Source: Vibrio diabolicus (lineage in GTDB: Bacteria; Pseudomonadota; Gammaproteobacteria; Enterobacterales; Vibrionaceae). From it: a stretch of 64,000 nt of DNA. Made by a program: the position numbers and the translations under genes. Below the pieces are notes generated by a model that was given only the letters and a program-made list of their open reading frames with translations, searched no databases and was not told the DNA's origin. The stretch is from assembly GCA_001048675.1 (NCBI GenBank), contig CCKK01000002.1, positions 248,001 through 312,000 on the forward strand. The letters run 5' to 3'. Shown piece by piece: positions 34,477 through 44,968 of the stretch. How positions within the stretch are numbered: position 1 is the stretch's first letter; each line of letters begins with the position of its first letter.

Positions 34477-35280
34477 ATGGATGAATACCTTTGGTTGGCG
34501 CCAGCCGTTTTGTGCGGATTAATTGCGCTAGTTGGGAATGTTGTGCTTGGGCAGCAAGTCTTACAGCGGCAGATCATTTTTATCGATCTGGCGGTTGCTC
34601 AGGTCGCAGCATTGGGAGCAGCGCTAAGTCACTATTGGCTGAACTCTTCTTCTTGGTATGCTGGTTCTCCTTGGCTATCCGAATCATGGCTTGGCAGCAT
34701 GCTTGGTCCTTGGATGATGTCTTTGGTGCTTTGTGGTGTTATTGCTGCGCTTGAAAAGCGTAACCATCCTCACCTAGAACCGATGATCGGCAGCTTGTTT
34801 GTTGTGTCTGCTTCATTGGCAGTATTACTGGTTAGCAAAGACCCACACGGTGCCGATTTTATTCAAGGGATCTTGAATGGTCAGCTACTGTGGTCAACAT
34901 GGCAAGATGTTTGGCCTTTGGCTGCAATTACGGGGGCAATGTTATTGCTGCTAACGCTGAAACCGGAGTTTATGCATGGTTGCGGTTTTTACCTCATCTT
35001 CGCTATTTTGATGCCTATCACCGTCAAACTGACAGGGATTTACTTGGAGTTTGCCTTGCTTGTGATTCCAGCTTTATGTGCCGCAAGCCTTAAAGGTAAA
35101 CGTTTTTTAATCGCCAGTTTAGGTATCGGAACAATTGGTATTCTGCTGGGGATAGCAGCTTCTGCAAAGTATGATTTACCGAGCGGTGCGACGATTGTTA
35201 TTACGTTGTTTGTCATCGGAGTGATATTTAATCTGCTCCCACCCTTCAAAAGGCACGTCTTGTTAGAGACAAAGCATTAA
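34477..35280 (+). CDS. ZnuB-like ABC-3 family permease
   Basis: The 267-residue inner-membrane protein has about eight membrane spans and ABC-3 features: NVVLGQQVLQRQIIFIDLAVAQ, ADFIQGILNGQLLW and GIYLEFALLVIPALCA. It follows the ZnuA-like gene after 2 bases. No ATPase gene (ZnuC) occurs in the operon or anywhere in the window, so it must borrow one encoded elsewhere or depend on the main ZnuC. A terminator follows directly. Confidence 0.87.
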   Translation: MDEYLWLAPAVLCGLIALVGNVVLGQQVLQRQIIFIDLAVAQVAALGAALSHYWLNSSSWYAGSPWLSESWLGSMLGPWMMSLVLCGVIAALEKRNHPHLEPMIGSLFVVSASLAVLLVSKDPHGADFIQGILNGQLLWSTWQDVWPLAAITGAMLLLLTLKPEFMHGCGFYLIFAILMPITVKLTGIYLEFALLVIPALCAASLKGKRFLIASLGIGTIGILLGIAASAKYDLPSGATIVITLFVIGVIFNLLPPFKRHVLLETKH

Positions 35281-35294
35281 CACGGCATTTACTC

Positions 35295-35326
35295 AAAGCA
35301 CCACTGGCATTGTTGGTGCTTTTTTC
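35295..35326 (+). terminator. Terminator of the zinc operon
   Basis: AAAGCACCA (35295-35303) pairs with TGGTGCTTT (35314-35322), followed by T's. It lies 14 bp after the permease stop. Confidence 0.85.
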
Positions 35327-35552
35327 TTCAAAGGCTTAGGGCTCTCCATCGTATTTCTATCTTGATTCTAGGAATAATACGGGCTGAAACATCATCAAGT
35401 TGTCTTGATTCATTCACATCCTACTTCCAGAATATTCCTATAGTTTCATTATCTAAATAAACCCCTTTGCGTATGAGAAGCACAAAACCACATAACGATA
35501 AGCGCTTAGGAGCAAGCAAGATTTGTACTCTCAACATTTAAGGAAGACCAAG

Positions 35553-36272
35553 ATGAAAGACGAAAAAGTCGCCGTCGTTACAGGGGCTGCTCGCGGTATA
35601 GGGCAGGCCATTTGCGAACAATTACTCGAAGATGGATTTCACGTCGTGGGGCTAGATATCTCGCCTGTGGAGTGGAGTCAGTCGCCAAACCTTTCAAGTT
35701 ATCAAGTGAATCTCTGTGAGGCCGCAGCGGTAAGTGAAGTGGTCGACCGCATCGTCGCGAAACATCAACGCATTGATGTTTTGGTCAACAACGCCGGGAT
35801 AACGAGAGATGCACTGCTGCCAGACATGTTAGAGCAAGACTGGGACAGCGTTATCGACGTGAACCTAAAAGCGGTGTTTTTACTCACCCAGCGCGTTGCA
35901 CCTGTCATGCTAGAGCAAGGCGCAGGCTGTATTGTCAGTATTTCGTCTATCGTGGGAACGGATGGCAATATTGGTCAAAGTAATTATGGCGCGAGTAAAG
36001 GTGGCGTGATAGCGATGAGCAAAGGCTGGGCGAAAGAGTTAGCAAGAAAAGGCGCTCAAATCCGAGTCAACTGTGTTGCTCCAGGTTTTATCGCTACCGA
36101 CATGACAAAGAGCTTGCCTGAAAAAGTCATTCAAATGATGGAAAGTAAAACGCCTCTGGGACGCATGGGCTCGGCGCAAGACATTGCCAATGGCGTTGCG
36201 TTTCTAGCGTCTGATAAAAGCGCGTTTATAACCGGACAAGTGCTCAAGATTGATGGTGGGTTGGTGTTATAG
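35553..36272 (+). CDS. FabG/PhaB-like 3-ketoacyl reductase (SDR)
   Basis: This 239-residue classical SDR has VTGAARGIGQA, NNAGIT, the catalytic Ser in SISSIVG and YGASKGG (Tyr and Lys). CVAPGFIATDMT and GQVLKIDGGL are FabG/acetoacetyl-CoA-reductase-like. The start at 35553 is fixed by AAGGAAG 5-6 bases upstream, which also rules out the longer frame. It stands alone, so it is not the housekeeping fabG of the fab cluster. It may reduce 3-oxoacyl-CoA or another keto substrate. Confidence 0.83.
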   Translation: MKDEKVAVVTGAARGIGQAICEQLLEDGFHVVGLDISPVEWSQSPNLSSYQVNLCEAAAVSEVVDRIVAKHQRIDVLVNNAGITRDALLPDMLEQDWDSVIDVNLKAVFLLTQRVAPVMLEQGAGCIVSISSIVGTDGNIGQSNYGASKGGVIAMSKGWAKELARKGAQIRVNCVAPGFIATDMTKSLPEKVIQMMESKTPLGRMGSAQDIANGVAFLASDKSAFITGQVLKIDGGLVL

Positions 36273-36297
36273 CTCGCTAATCAAAATCTCAAATAAC

Positions 36298-36329
36298 AAA
36301 CGCCCTTTACTTATGTGAAGGGCGTTTTT
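36298..36329 (+). terminator. Terminator after the FabG-like gene
   Basis: AAACGCCCTT (36298-36307) pairs with AAGGGCGTTT (36318-36327), followed by T's. Confidence 0.85.
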
Positions 36330-36584
36330 GTTGGGTAACGCTATTCGGGCTTTTGACACGTTCACTTTATTCGTTTCGCACTGCCGGATTTGTATGATTA
36401 AGTATAGAGTTAGAACACATAATTCATTCTGGCATCGTTCTCTGTTATTAACCCAGCAATGTAGCTAATCAAAAATATTAACTTCGAAATAGAATAACTG
36501 TTGAGGTATTAAAGTATGATTTTATTGCCCATGATATTGTTTTAAATGATAATGCCACGAAATAATTAACTTTGAATACTCACT

Positions 36585-37316
36585 ATGTACTTAAAAACTG
36601 TACTGTTTAGCGCGTCAACTCTTCTTATTTTGGGCTGTAACTCCGAATCAACTAACCCATCTACTGAAGAAAGCGGATGGATAGTTGTAAGCTCTCACTC
36701 CGAGCCAAGAAAACATCAGGTAATTTACGAAAAACATAGCAGGAAAGGTCTAAGTCTTGCCACTAACGTTCCGGATCTTGACCTGCCTTTAACTTACCAA
36801 TTGGCGAACCAAATTATTGAGGTCAAAGAAGAGCTTACATTTGGTGAAAATATTGATGGGAACCGCCTAACTTGGAAAGCTATTGGCAATTCTAAACTTA
36901 GAGAAAACCAAGTCCACTACGGAGTTAATAAAGATTACTCAGCTTCTAATGAAGGTATTGCTATCGGCTATGTTAACTTTGAGTCGAGGTTTGAGGCTGA
37001 AGGAAAGCTTGGAATCGAAAAGTTATTCATTGCGATGTATGACGATGTCAAGAGTGTCAAATTTTACTCTGGATGGGATAGTTCTAAAATATCTTGTTAC
37101 CAAAATACGTTTGATGAAGACTTAGCTTGTTACGGTGAAATTTTAATTAACGACGATATAGTTCATGTTTTTGATAAATATCTGCCGTATGAATATGTAA
37201 ACATGGTTTACGACACCGTTATGTCCAAAGGTCGAGAAGAGATCATTGAGGCAGATTTTCAACATCAAATTAAATACTTACTAGTCGCCAAAGAAAATAA
37301 CGTTGAGATGCATTAG
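36585..37316 (+). CDS. Lipoprotein of unknown function
   Basis: I do not recognise this 243-residue protein. It has a signal peptide with lipobox LGC (Cys18), a Ser/Thr/Asn-rich linker, then a mixed domain with two Cys (SCYQNTF and LACYGE) close enough for a disulfide. Base composition is clearly more AT-rich than its neighbours, and it is flanked by AT-rich gene-free DNA, both of which suggest recent acquisition. Confidence 0.6.
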   Translation: MYLKTVLFSASTLLILGCNSESTNPSTEESGWIVVSSHSEPRKHQVIYEKHSRKGLSLATNVPDLDLPLTYQLANQIIEVKEELTFGENIDGNRLTWKAIGNSKLRENQVHYGVNKDYSASNEGIAIGYVNFESRFEAEGKLGIEKLFIAMYDDVKSVKFYSGWDSSKISCYQNTFDEDLACYGEILINDDIVHVFDKYLPYEYVNMVYDTVMSKGREEIIEADFQHQIKYLLVAKENNVEMH

Positions 37317-37671
37317 ACTGCATTAGCTTGATTACTTTTTGGTAATGAGTGGCTTTTCGAAACCGAAGTGACCATGAGCAAGATTATTGGATTTTATAAA
37401 ACTCATTTATGTTCAAAAAATGAGTTTTGTAGATATTAAAATGCATGGAGCCAAATGCTCTCACTGGTTCTATGAAATTTTTTGTGCGCTCTAACCACAA
37501 GACAATCTATAAAAGACGTTGAGCCAACGTCTCTGCCACAATGCCACCTGTTAATAAGGCTGAATTTCAATGCCTGTTTCTCATTACCATTCAAATGTGC
37601 GCTGGTTAATGATTTTTCTGTAAGTAACATAATTGAACGTGATACAAGTAACAAAATTTCCCTCTATCGGT

Positions 37672-37688
37672 AACGTTCCCGAAAATTT
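37672..37688. promoter_or_regulatory. ScrR operator candidate 1
   Basis: AACGTTCCCGAAAATTT is identical to the 17 bases at 40459-40475 before the PTS gene. Its AACGTT core is the centre of LacI-family operators. It lies about 115 bp upstream of operator 2. Confidence 0.6.
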
Positions 37689-37748
37689 TATATATTATCG
37701 CCTTCATTGATACAAGTGGTAGAGACGCTCTGTATCTGAGCGCTCTGA

Positions 37749-39224
<1,476 letters not shown>

Positions 39225-39252
39225 AGGGATCTAACCGACAAAGAGTAATAAG

Positions 39253-39285
39253 AAAAGCGCTAACTGATTTCAGTTGGCGCTTTTT
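39253..39285. terminator. Shared terminator of scrY and scrR
   Basis: Fourteen-base arms at 39253-39266 and 39271-39284 pair with a single T-G wobble over a 4-base loop, with A-rich and T-rich ends, so it can stop both convergent genes. Confidence 0.88.
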
Positions 39286-39287
39286 CA

Positions 39288-40274
39288 TTAACAGGACTGA
39301 CGCTCAATTGTTTTGAAGGTTAGCACCATCTTACTCATTTCAAAACTTCTGTTGGCAATTCTATCTAGTAACAGTTTCGCACCATTTTCACCTGCTTTAT
39401 CAAATGCATAGTTAAATGTTGATAAGGTTGGGGTGCACACTGATGCGAGCTCATCATCACCAACTCCTAGCACTAAAACGTCTTTTCCCGGTGTTAACCC
39501 GAGCTCTTGAATCGCTCTCATCGCACCAATAGCAATACGGTCTGTCGCACAGAACAAGCCATCTAGCTTAGGGTTCTTTGTTAAGTGTTGTTTTGCCAAT
39601 GAATAGCCAGAGTTGATGGTAAAGTCACCACGAGCATGGAAGGCGAGCTCAAAACCATGGTGTTGCAGCGCTTGAACAAATCCTTCAGAGCGCTGCTTAT
39701 CTACCGCGATATCGTCACCTTGTACGCCAATAAAGCCCATGGTTTGGCAACCTTTTGCAACCAGTCTATTTCCCGCTTCAAACCCTACTCGTGCGTCATC
39801 ATGAATGATGCTTGGAATATTAAACATGGAACCATCTTGACCGACGAGTACAACTGGGACGGCTGAGTTTTGAATTGCTTTTACCAGCTTGGAATCGAGG
39901 TGGGTGGCGTAAAGAATGATCCCTTCAACCCGTTTTTGGTTAAAGATCTGAATATATTCCAGCTCTTTTTCGTGGACTTGGTGAGTGCTAGCAAGTAAGA
40001 CATGTTTCCCGGCTTTTTCAAGGACCTCGGTTAATCCATCGACGCCTTGGGATGTGGCATGAGAGGAAACCCGAGGAACAATGACACCAACCAGATTGGT
40101 CTTTTGAGATTTTAGATCTTTAGCGACTTGGTTTGGCACATAGCCACACTCAGCTACTGCTTGGCGGACTTTCTGTTTTGTCGCTTCTTTTACGCCATAC
40201 TCATCGTTTATAACCCGTGACACTGTTGATTTTGATACGCCAGCCAGACGGGCGACATCATGCAGACTCGCCAT
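39288..40274 (-). CDS. scrR: LacI-family repressor ScrR
   Basis: This 328-residue LacI/GalR protein has the DNA-binding helix-turn-helix and hinge at residues 1-60 (SLHDVARLAGVSKSTVSRVI, YVPNQVAKDLKSQ), then a periplasmic-binding-like sugar domain with TDRIAIGAMRAIQELGL. The sugar effector is probably fructose or sucrose-derived. It lies between scrY and scrA and diverges from scrA; the repeated AACGTT-centred operators on both sides support its role as local repressor. Confidence 0.88.
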   Translation of the reverse strand: MASLHDVARLAGVSKSTVSRVINDEYGVKEATKQKVRQAVAECGYVPNQVAKDLKSQKTNLVGVIVPRVSSHATSQGVDGLTEVLEKAGKHVLLASTHQVHEKELEYIQIFNQKRVEGIILYATHLDSKLVKAIQNSAVPVVLVGQDGSMFNIPSIIHDDARVGFEAGNRLVAKGCQTMGFIGVQGDDIAVDKQRSEGFVQALQHHGFELAFHARGDFTINSGYSLAKQHLTKNPKLDGLFCATDRIAIGAMRAIQELGLTPGKDVLVLGVGDDELASVCTPTLSTFNYAFDKAGENGAKLLLDRIANRSFEMSKMVLTFKTIERQSC

Positions 40275-40452
40275 TGTTCCTATCCATTCTGTTTTTCGTT
40301 TTTGGGATTGTTTGCAAAGAGAAGATGAAAAGCTCTTTGATAAGTAGCGATTCTAACCTCCTATACTGCTCTTAGGGAGAGAATTTGACGATCATTCTCA
40401 CATTCTCTCTGCTTTATCTTTGATCATTTGGTTTTATTGAGCAAAAATCTGT

Positions 40453-40475
40453 TTTGCAAACGTTCCCGAAAATTT
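40453..40475. promoter_or_regulatory. ScrR operator candidate 3
   Basis: TTTGCAAACGTTCCCGAAA lies 35 bp before the scrA start. It combines the inverse of operator 2 with the 17-bp sequence of operator 1, so all three sites belong to one family. A related half-site TTGTTTGCAAAG is at about 40308-40319, next to the scrR start. Confidence 0.72.
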
Positions 40476-40509
40476 CGCAAGCTCAGATAATAATCCAATG
40501 GGGTATGAA

Positions 40510-41949
40510 ATGAATTATCCGGCAGTAGCAAAAGAGTTGTTAACTCTATTAGGTGGTAAAAGCAACATCACCGCACTTGCACATTGTGCAACACGCTTAC
40601 GCCTTGCCGTTGCAGATGAGCAAAAAATAGATGAACAAGCGATTGATAGCCTTGAAGGGGTAAAAGGGCAGTTCAAAGTTGCGGGTCAGTACCAAATCAT
40701 TTTTGGATCAGGCATCGTAAACCAAGTTTATGCAGAAATGGCGAAGTTGACGGGTATGAGTGAAATGTCCACCAACGACGTTGCGTCTGCTGGCGCAGAG
40801 AAACAAAACATCGTTCAGCGCGCAGTGAAGGGGCTGTCTGATATTTTCGTCCCAATCATTCCAGCAATCGTCGCTGGCGGTTTGTTGATGGGTATTTACA
40901 ACCTACTGACTGCCCAAGGCTTGTTTATTGATGGTAAATCCTTGATTGAGGCCAACCCAGGACTGACAGACTTGGCGAACATGATCAACACGTTTGCGAA
41001 CGCTCCGTTTGTTTACCTGCCTATTCTGCTGGCATTTTCAGCCAGTAAGAAGTTTGGCGGTAACCCATATTTAGGGGCAGCGCTAGGTATGTTGATGGTT
41101 CACCCTGACTTGCTGAATGGTTGGGGATTCGGCGGCGCATCTGTGTCTGGCAACATTCCGGTTTGGAATATTCTTGGTTTTGAAATCCAAAAAGTGGGTT
41201 ACCAAGGTTCAGTGTTACCGGTTTTGGTATCGGCATTCATTCTTGCGAAGGTTGAGCTAGGCTTACGTAAAGTCATACCTTCTGTTTTAGACAACCTTTT
41301 AACGCCATTACTGGCGATTTTCATAGCGGGTTTGCTGACGTTTACTGTCGTCGGTCCGTTCACGCGTGATATCGGTTTCCTATTGGGTGATGGTCTGAAC
41401 TGGCTATACAACACAGCTGGCTTTGTTGGTGGTGCGGTATTTGGTCTTATTTATGCTCCGTTTGTTATTACTGGTATGCATCACAGCTTCATTGCGATTG
41501 AAACTCAACTTCTTGCGGATATTGCAACGACGGGCGGCACCTTTATCTTTCCTATTGCGGCGATGTCTAACGTTTCTCAAGGCGCAGCAGCGTTGGCGGT
41601 GGGCGTGATGAGCAAAGATAAGAAGATGAAAGGTATTGCGATTCCATCGGGTGTCACGGGTTTGCTGGGTATTACAGAACCAGCCATGTTTGGTGTTAAC
41701 TTAAAACTACGTTACCCATTTATTGCGGCAGTTTGCGCTGCGGCGTTATCAAGTGCGTTCATCACAATGTTTAATGTGAAAGCTCAGGCATTGGGTGCAG
41801 CTGGTCTTCCAGGCATCATTTCCATCACGCCAGATAAGATTGGGTACTACATCGCGGGTATGGTGATCGCGTTCTTGACCGCATTTGTTCTCACCATTGT
41901 TCTAGGTATGCGTGACCGCGCTAAAGTCGGTAAAAAAGCAGCGGCTTAA
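40510..41949 (+). CDS. scrA: Sucrose-specific PTS IIBC component
   Basis: The 479-residue membrane protein has an N-terminal EIIB domain with the phosphorylated cysteine in ALAHCATRLRL (about residue 26) and an EIIC domain with about ten membrane spans (FVPIIPAIVAGGLLMG, GMHHSFIAIETQL, GITEPAMFGVNLKLRYPF). It imports sucrose as sucrose-6-phosphate; no IIA domain is fused, so an external glucose-type IIA must supply phosphate. The ATG at 40510 has GGGG 7 bases upstream; the ATG at 40498 lies too far. Confidence 0.93.
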   Translation: MNYPAVAKELLTLLGGKSNITALAHCATRLRLAVADEQKIDEQAIDSLEGVKGQFKVAGQYQIIFGSGIVNQVYAEMAKLTGMSEMSTNDVASAGAEKQNIVQRAVKGLSDIFVPIIPAIVAGGLLMGIYNLLTAQGLFIDGKSLIEANPGLTDLANMINTFANAPFVYLPILLAFSASKKFGGNPYLGAALGMLMVHPDLLNGWGFGGASVSGNIPVWNILGFEIQKVGYQGSVLPVLVSAFILAKVELGLRKVIPSVLDNLLTPLLAIFIAGLLTFTVVGPFTRDIGFLLGDGLNWLYNTAGFVGGAVFGLIYAPFVITGMHHSFIAIETQLLADIATTGGTFIFPIAAMSNVSQGAAALAVGVMSKDKKMKGIAIPSGVTGLLGITEPAMFGVNLKLRYPFIAAVCAAALSSAFITMFNVKAQALGAAGLPGIISITPDKIGYYIAGMVIAFLTAFVLTIVLGMRDRAKVGKKAAA

Positions 41950-42009
41950 TCTGAACTCCTTAAGGGTGGAGTCCCCCAAAGTCCACTTCTTTTCCTAAAT
42001 GTTTGGGGT

Positions 42010-42045
42010 GCTAGCCAAGCACTCATGGTTTGGCTAGCCTTTTTC
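42010..42045 (+). terminator. Intercistronic terminator between scrA and scrK
   Basis: GCTAGCCAA (42010-42018) pairs with TTGGCTAGC (42030-42038) and runs into CTTTTTC. As scrK follows 70 bp later on the same strand, this probably reduces downstream transcription or marks the end of one transcript and the start of another. Confidence 0.7.
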
Positions 42046-42114
42046 AATTTTTACTTGGTAGTGAATGTGTTCAACACGTTGGACTATCAGGGCTTTAATT
42101 TTAAGGTAAGCAAG

Positions 42115-43038
42115 ATGAATCAAGTGTGGGTAACTGGTGATGCTGTTGTCGATCTAATACCGGAATCTGAGACTTCTTTACTCAAATGTCCCGGAGGTGC
42201 ACCAGCGAATGTCGCCGTAGCAATTGCTCGTCTATCTGGTAAGAGTGCGTTTTTTGGACGTGTGGGTGATGACCCATTTGGTCGCTTCATGCAATCAACG
42301 CTCGATCAAGAGGGCGTGAGCACGGAGTTTCTCGTTAAAGATCCTGAGCAAAGAACATCAACAGTGGTGGTGGATTTAGACGATCAAGGTGAGCGCAGCT
42401 TTACGTTTATGGTAAAACCGAGCGCTGATCAGTTTATGTCTGTTGAAGATATCCCAAACTTTAAGCAAGGTGACTGGCTGCATGTTTGCTCGATTTCACT
42501 GGCAAATGAGCCAAGTAGAAGCAGCACATTTGAGGCGATCAAAAGAGCAAAAGCCGCTGGTGGTTTCATTAGCTTTGACCCTAACCTGCGTGATGAAGTG
42601 TGGCAAGATCAATCAGAAATCCAAGCTGTCGTAATGAAGGCTGTAGCGATGGCTGATGTGGTTAAGTTCTCTGAAGAAGAGCTTTTGTTCTTAACTGACT
42701 CAACATCGATGGCACAAGGTTTACAACAAATAGCCGCTATGAATATTGCGTTGGTCTTGGTGACACAAGGTGCGAAAGGCGTTTGGCGCGTCTTTGAAAG
42801 CCAGAGTGAGCTGATCACTGGTCAAGTCGTTAGTCCGATTGATACCACAGGTGCGGGTGATGCTTTTGTCGGAGGGCTACTTGCATGTCTGTCTCGGCAT
42901 GCCGATTGGAAAAATCATCCTGTTGTTAGCTCTGCGATTCAATGGGCAAATGGCTGTGGTGCATTAGCGACGACGCAAAAAGGCGCAATGACCGCGCTTC
43001 CGACCCAGACAGAATTGCTGCGATTTATTGGGCAATGA
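42115..43038 (+). CDS. scrK: Fructokinase
   Basis: This 307-residue PfkB-family sugar kinase has GDAVVDLIPE and PGGAPANVAVAIARLSG at the N terminus and the catalytic DTTGAGDAFVGG (Asp base) near residue 246. It phosphorylates the fructose released by ScrB. The ATG at 42115 has AAGGTAAG upstream and starts directly at the first beta strand; the longer frame from 42025 has no such support. The scrB gene follows closely. Confidence 0.92.
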   Translation: MNQVWVTGDAVVDLIPESETSLLKCPGGAPANVAVAIARLSGKSAFFGRVGDDPFGRFMQSTLDQEGVSTEFLVKDPEQRTSTVVVDLDDQGERSFTFMVKPSADQFMSVEDIPNFKQGDWLHVCSISLANEPSRSSTFEAIKRAKAAGGFISFDPNLRDEVWQDQSEIQAVVMKAVAMADVVKFSEEELLFLTDSTSMAQGLQQIAAMNIALVLVTQGAKGVWRVFESQSELITGQVVSPIDTTGAGDAFVGGLLACLSRHADWKNHPVVSSAIQWANGCGALATTQKGAMTALPTQTELLRFIGQ

Positions 43039-43069
43039 TCTTCAGATCCAATTTCAGTTGAGAAAAATT

Positions 43070-44524
43070 ATGAGCTTAAACAACCGTTGGACTGTAGAGC
43101 AAAGATATCGCCGACTTGAGCAAATCCCTCAGTGTGATATCGAAGAAATGACACTTTTACGTCAGCAAGATAAAGGCTTTCCTAGTTTTCACATCGCCCC
43201 TAGATTTGGGCTGTTAAATGACCCAAATGGGTTGTGCTATTTCAATGGTGAGCACCACATCTTTTACCAGTGGACGCCTGTGGGACCAGTCCATGGAATG
43301 AAGTATTGGTATCACCTTTCTACTAAAGACTTCATCCATTTTACTGATCATGGCGTGGGTCTTCATCCTGACCAAGACTACGATTCACATGGTGTCTATT
43401 CGGGCGGCGCTTTGGTGGAAAACAACCAGGTTTTGCTGTTTTTTACTGGCAACAAGCGTGACCAAAACTGGAATCGAATCCCAACACAGTGTTTTGCCAC
43501 CATGGATTCAGACTGCAGCATTGAAAAGCACGGTGTAGTCATTGAGAACGAACATTACACGGAGCACTTTCGTGATCCAAAAGTTTGGAAGAAAGGCGAC
43601 GACTATTTGATGGTGGTGGGTGCTCAAACCAAAACCGAGCATGGTTCAATGGCGCTCTATCAAAGCAAAGATTTGAAAACGTGGCAGCATAAAGGTCCTA
43701 TCAAGACCAAGCTTTCTGACCTTGGGTACATGTGGGAGTGTCCTGATTTCTTTGAGATTAATGGTCAATCGGTGATGCTGTTTTCTCCACAGGGCGTGAG
43801 CAGTAGTAATCCTTATGATTTCAAAAACATCTATTCTGTCGCGTATATCGTGGGTGATCAGTTGAACCTAGAGTCGATGATTTTAGAAAACCACCAAGAT
43901 ATTTTGCAGCCAGATTATGGGTTTGATTTCTACGCCCCACAAACCTATTTAGATGAGAATGGGCGTCGCATTCTTATTGCATGGATAGGGTTGCCAGAAA
44001 TCGACACACCATCGGTCACACACCAGTGGGCAGGAATGTTGTCTCTTCCTAGAGAACTAACGTTGAAAGATGGTTTTCTTGTTCAAACTCCACTCCCTGA
44101 GCTGAAGAGTTTAAGAAAAGAAGAGGTGGTCTTTGCACAATCCCATACACTGGAAAGCACCAGTTGTTTGATACAATTAGACCTTGTGGGTGATGGTTTT
44201 GAACTTGAGCTGAGTAACCTCAAAGGTGACAACATCGTCTTTAGTGCGACAGAGCACGAGTTTATGCTGGACCGTCGTCATATGTCTCATTTATACGCAG
44301 AAGAATTTGGTAGCATTCGAAAAGCACCAAGATTGGACGCTAAGCAGAAGATTGAGATATATATCGACAATTCTGTCATCGAGATTTTCATTAATGGTGG
44401 CAAACACACGATGACCAGTCGTTTCTTTATTGATGACCTCAATACGGTAACGTTGAGAGGGTTGGAGCAAGCAAGGCTTTTTCCTTTGAAAGGCATCATT
44501 GGTTTGTTTGAATCAGCTAAGTAA
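43070..44524 (+). CDS. scrB: Sucrose-6-phosphate hydrolase (GH32)
   Basis: The 484-residue GH32 enzyme has the nucleophile motif LLNDPNGLCYF, FRDPKVW (transition-state Asp), and MWECPDFF with the acid/base Glu, then a C-terminal beta-sandwich. It splits sucrose-6-phosphate from ScrA into glucose-6-phosphate and fructose. The start is at 43070, 31 bp after scrK; its ribosome-binding site (GAG) is weak, suggesting coupled translation. Confidence 0.94.
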   Translation: MSLNNRWTVEQRYRRLEQIPQCDIEEMTLLRQQDKGFPSFHIAPRFGLLNDPNGLCYFNGEHHIFYQWTPVGPVHGMKYWYHLSTKDFIHFTDHGVGLHPDQDYDSHGVYSGGALVENNQVLLFFTGNKRDQNWNRIPTQCFATMDSDCSIEKHGVVIENEHYTEHFRDPKVWKKGDDYLMVVGAQTKTEHGSMALYQSKDLKTWQHKGPIKTKLSDLGYMWECPDFFEINGQSVMLFSPQGVSSSNPYDFKNIYSVAYIVGDQLNLESMILENHQDILQPDYGFDFYAPQTYLDENGRRILIAWIGLPEIDTPSVTHQWAGMLSLPRELTLKDGFLVQTPLPELKSLRKEEVVFAQSHTLESTSCLIQLDLVGDGFELELSNLKGDNIVFSATEHEFMLDRRHMSHLYAEEFGSIRKAPRLDAKQKIEIYIDNSVIEIFINGGKHTMTSRFFIDDLNTVTLRGLEQARLFPLKGIIGLFESAK

Positions 44525-44546
44525 CGGTTTCGATTACGAAGATATT

Positions 44547-44586
44547 AAAACGCCCTTCATTGACTCAGTGAAGGGCGTTTTTCTTT
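44547..44586 (+). terminator. Terminator of the scr operon
   Basis: AAAACGCCCTTCA (44547-44559) pairs with TGAAGGGCGTTTT (44569-44581), followed by further T's. Confidence 0.88.
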
Positions 44587-44603
44587 TTAACTATCTAACC
44601 TAA

Positions 44604-44723
44604 CTATCTTTCACGTACGTAAGTGGTTTGAACTAAGGTGTCTAACACTACTTCGCTCTTAGTGACTGTAAAGTTAAGCGGTTGTTCTAAATCACCAAAC
44701 AGAGGTGCGCCGCCGAGTTGGGC
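44604..44723 (-). pseudogene. Possible C-terminal gene remnant, 39 codons
   Basis: A minus-strand frame with a stop at 44604-44606 reads GGAPLFGDLEQPLNFTVTKS then VVLDTLVQTTYVRER. Its composition is protein-like, and it lacks any start or upstream gene: it is preceded by a stop codon. It may be the tail of a deleted gene in the 380-bp gap before yghU. The parent family is not recognised. Confidence 0.22.
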
Positions 44724-44968
44724 TTACTCATCATTGTTAGCATCTCGAATCTAATTCATATTAACACAACGTTTTTCCTTATAGCGTGAAAGAAAATCCC
44801 ATAACCAAAGGTTCTAATTAAGTGAAAGGTCAGGGCTTTTATTTGAAGATTCCGGCCTAATATCTTGGGTATGCCCATTTATCGAATGCGGTGGGTTACT
44901 TCATCATGCTTGCTGGCGCACTGAGTTTGCCAGTTTGATAATGCATTCAAACACAATAAGGGATAACA

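Noticed and set aside
37436..37654. 72-codon minus-strand frame before the sucrose porin
   Set aside because: No ribosome-binding site, no family, and it covers a perfect hairpin at 37514-37532; more likely non-coding.
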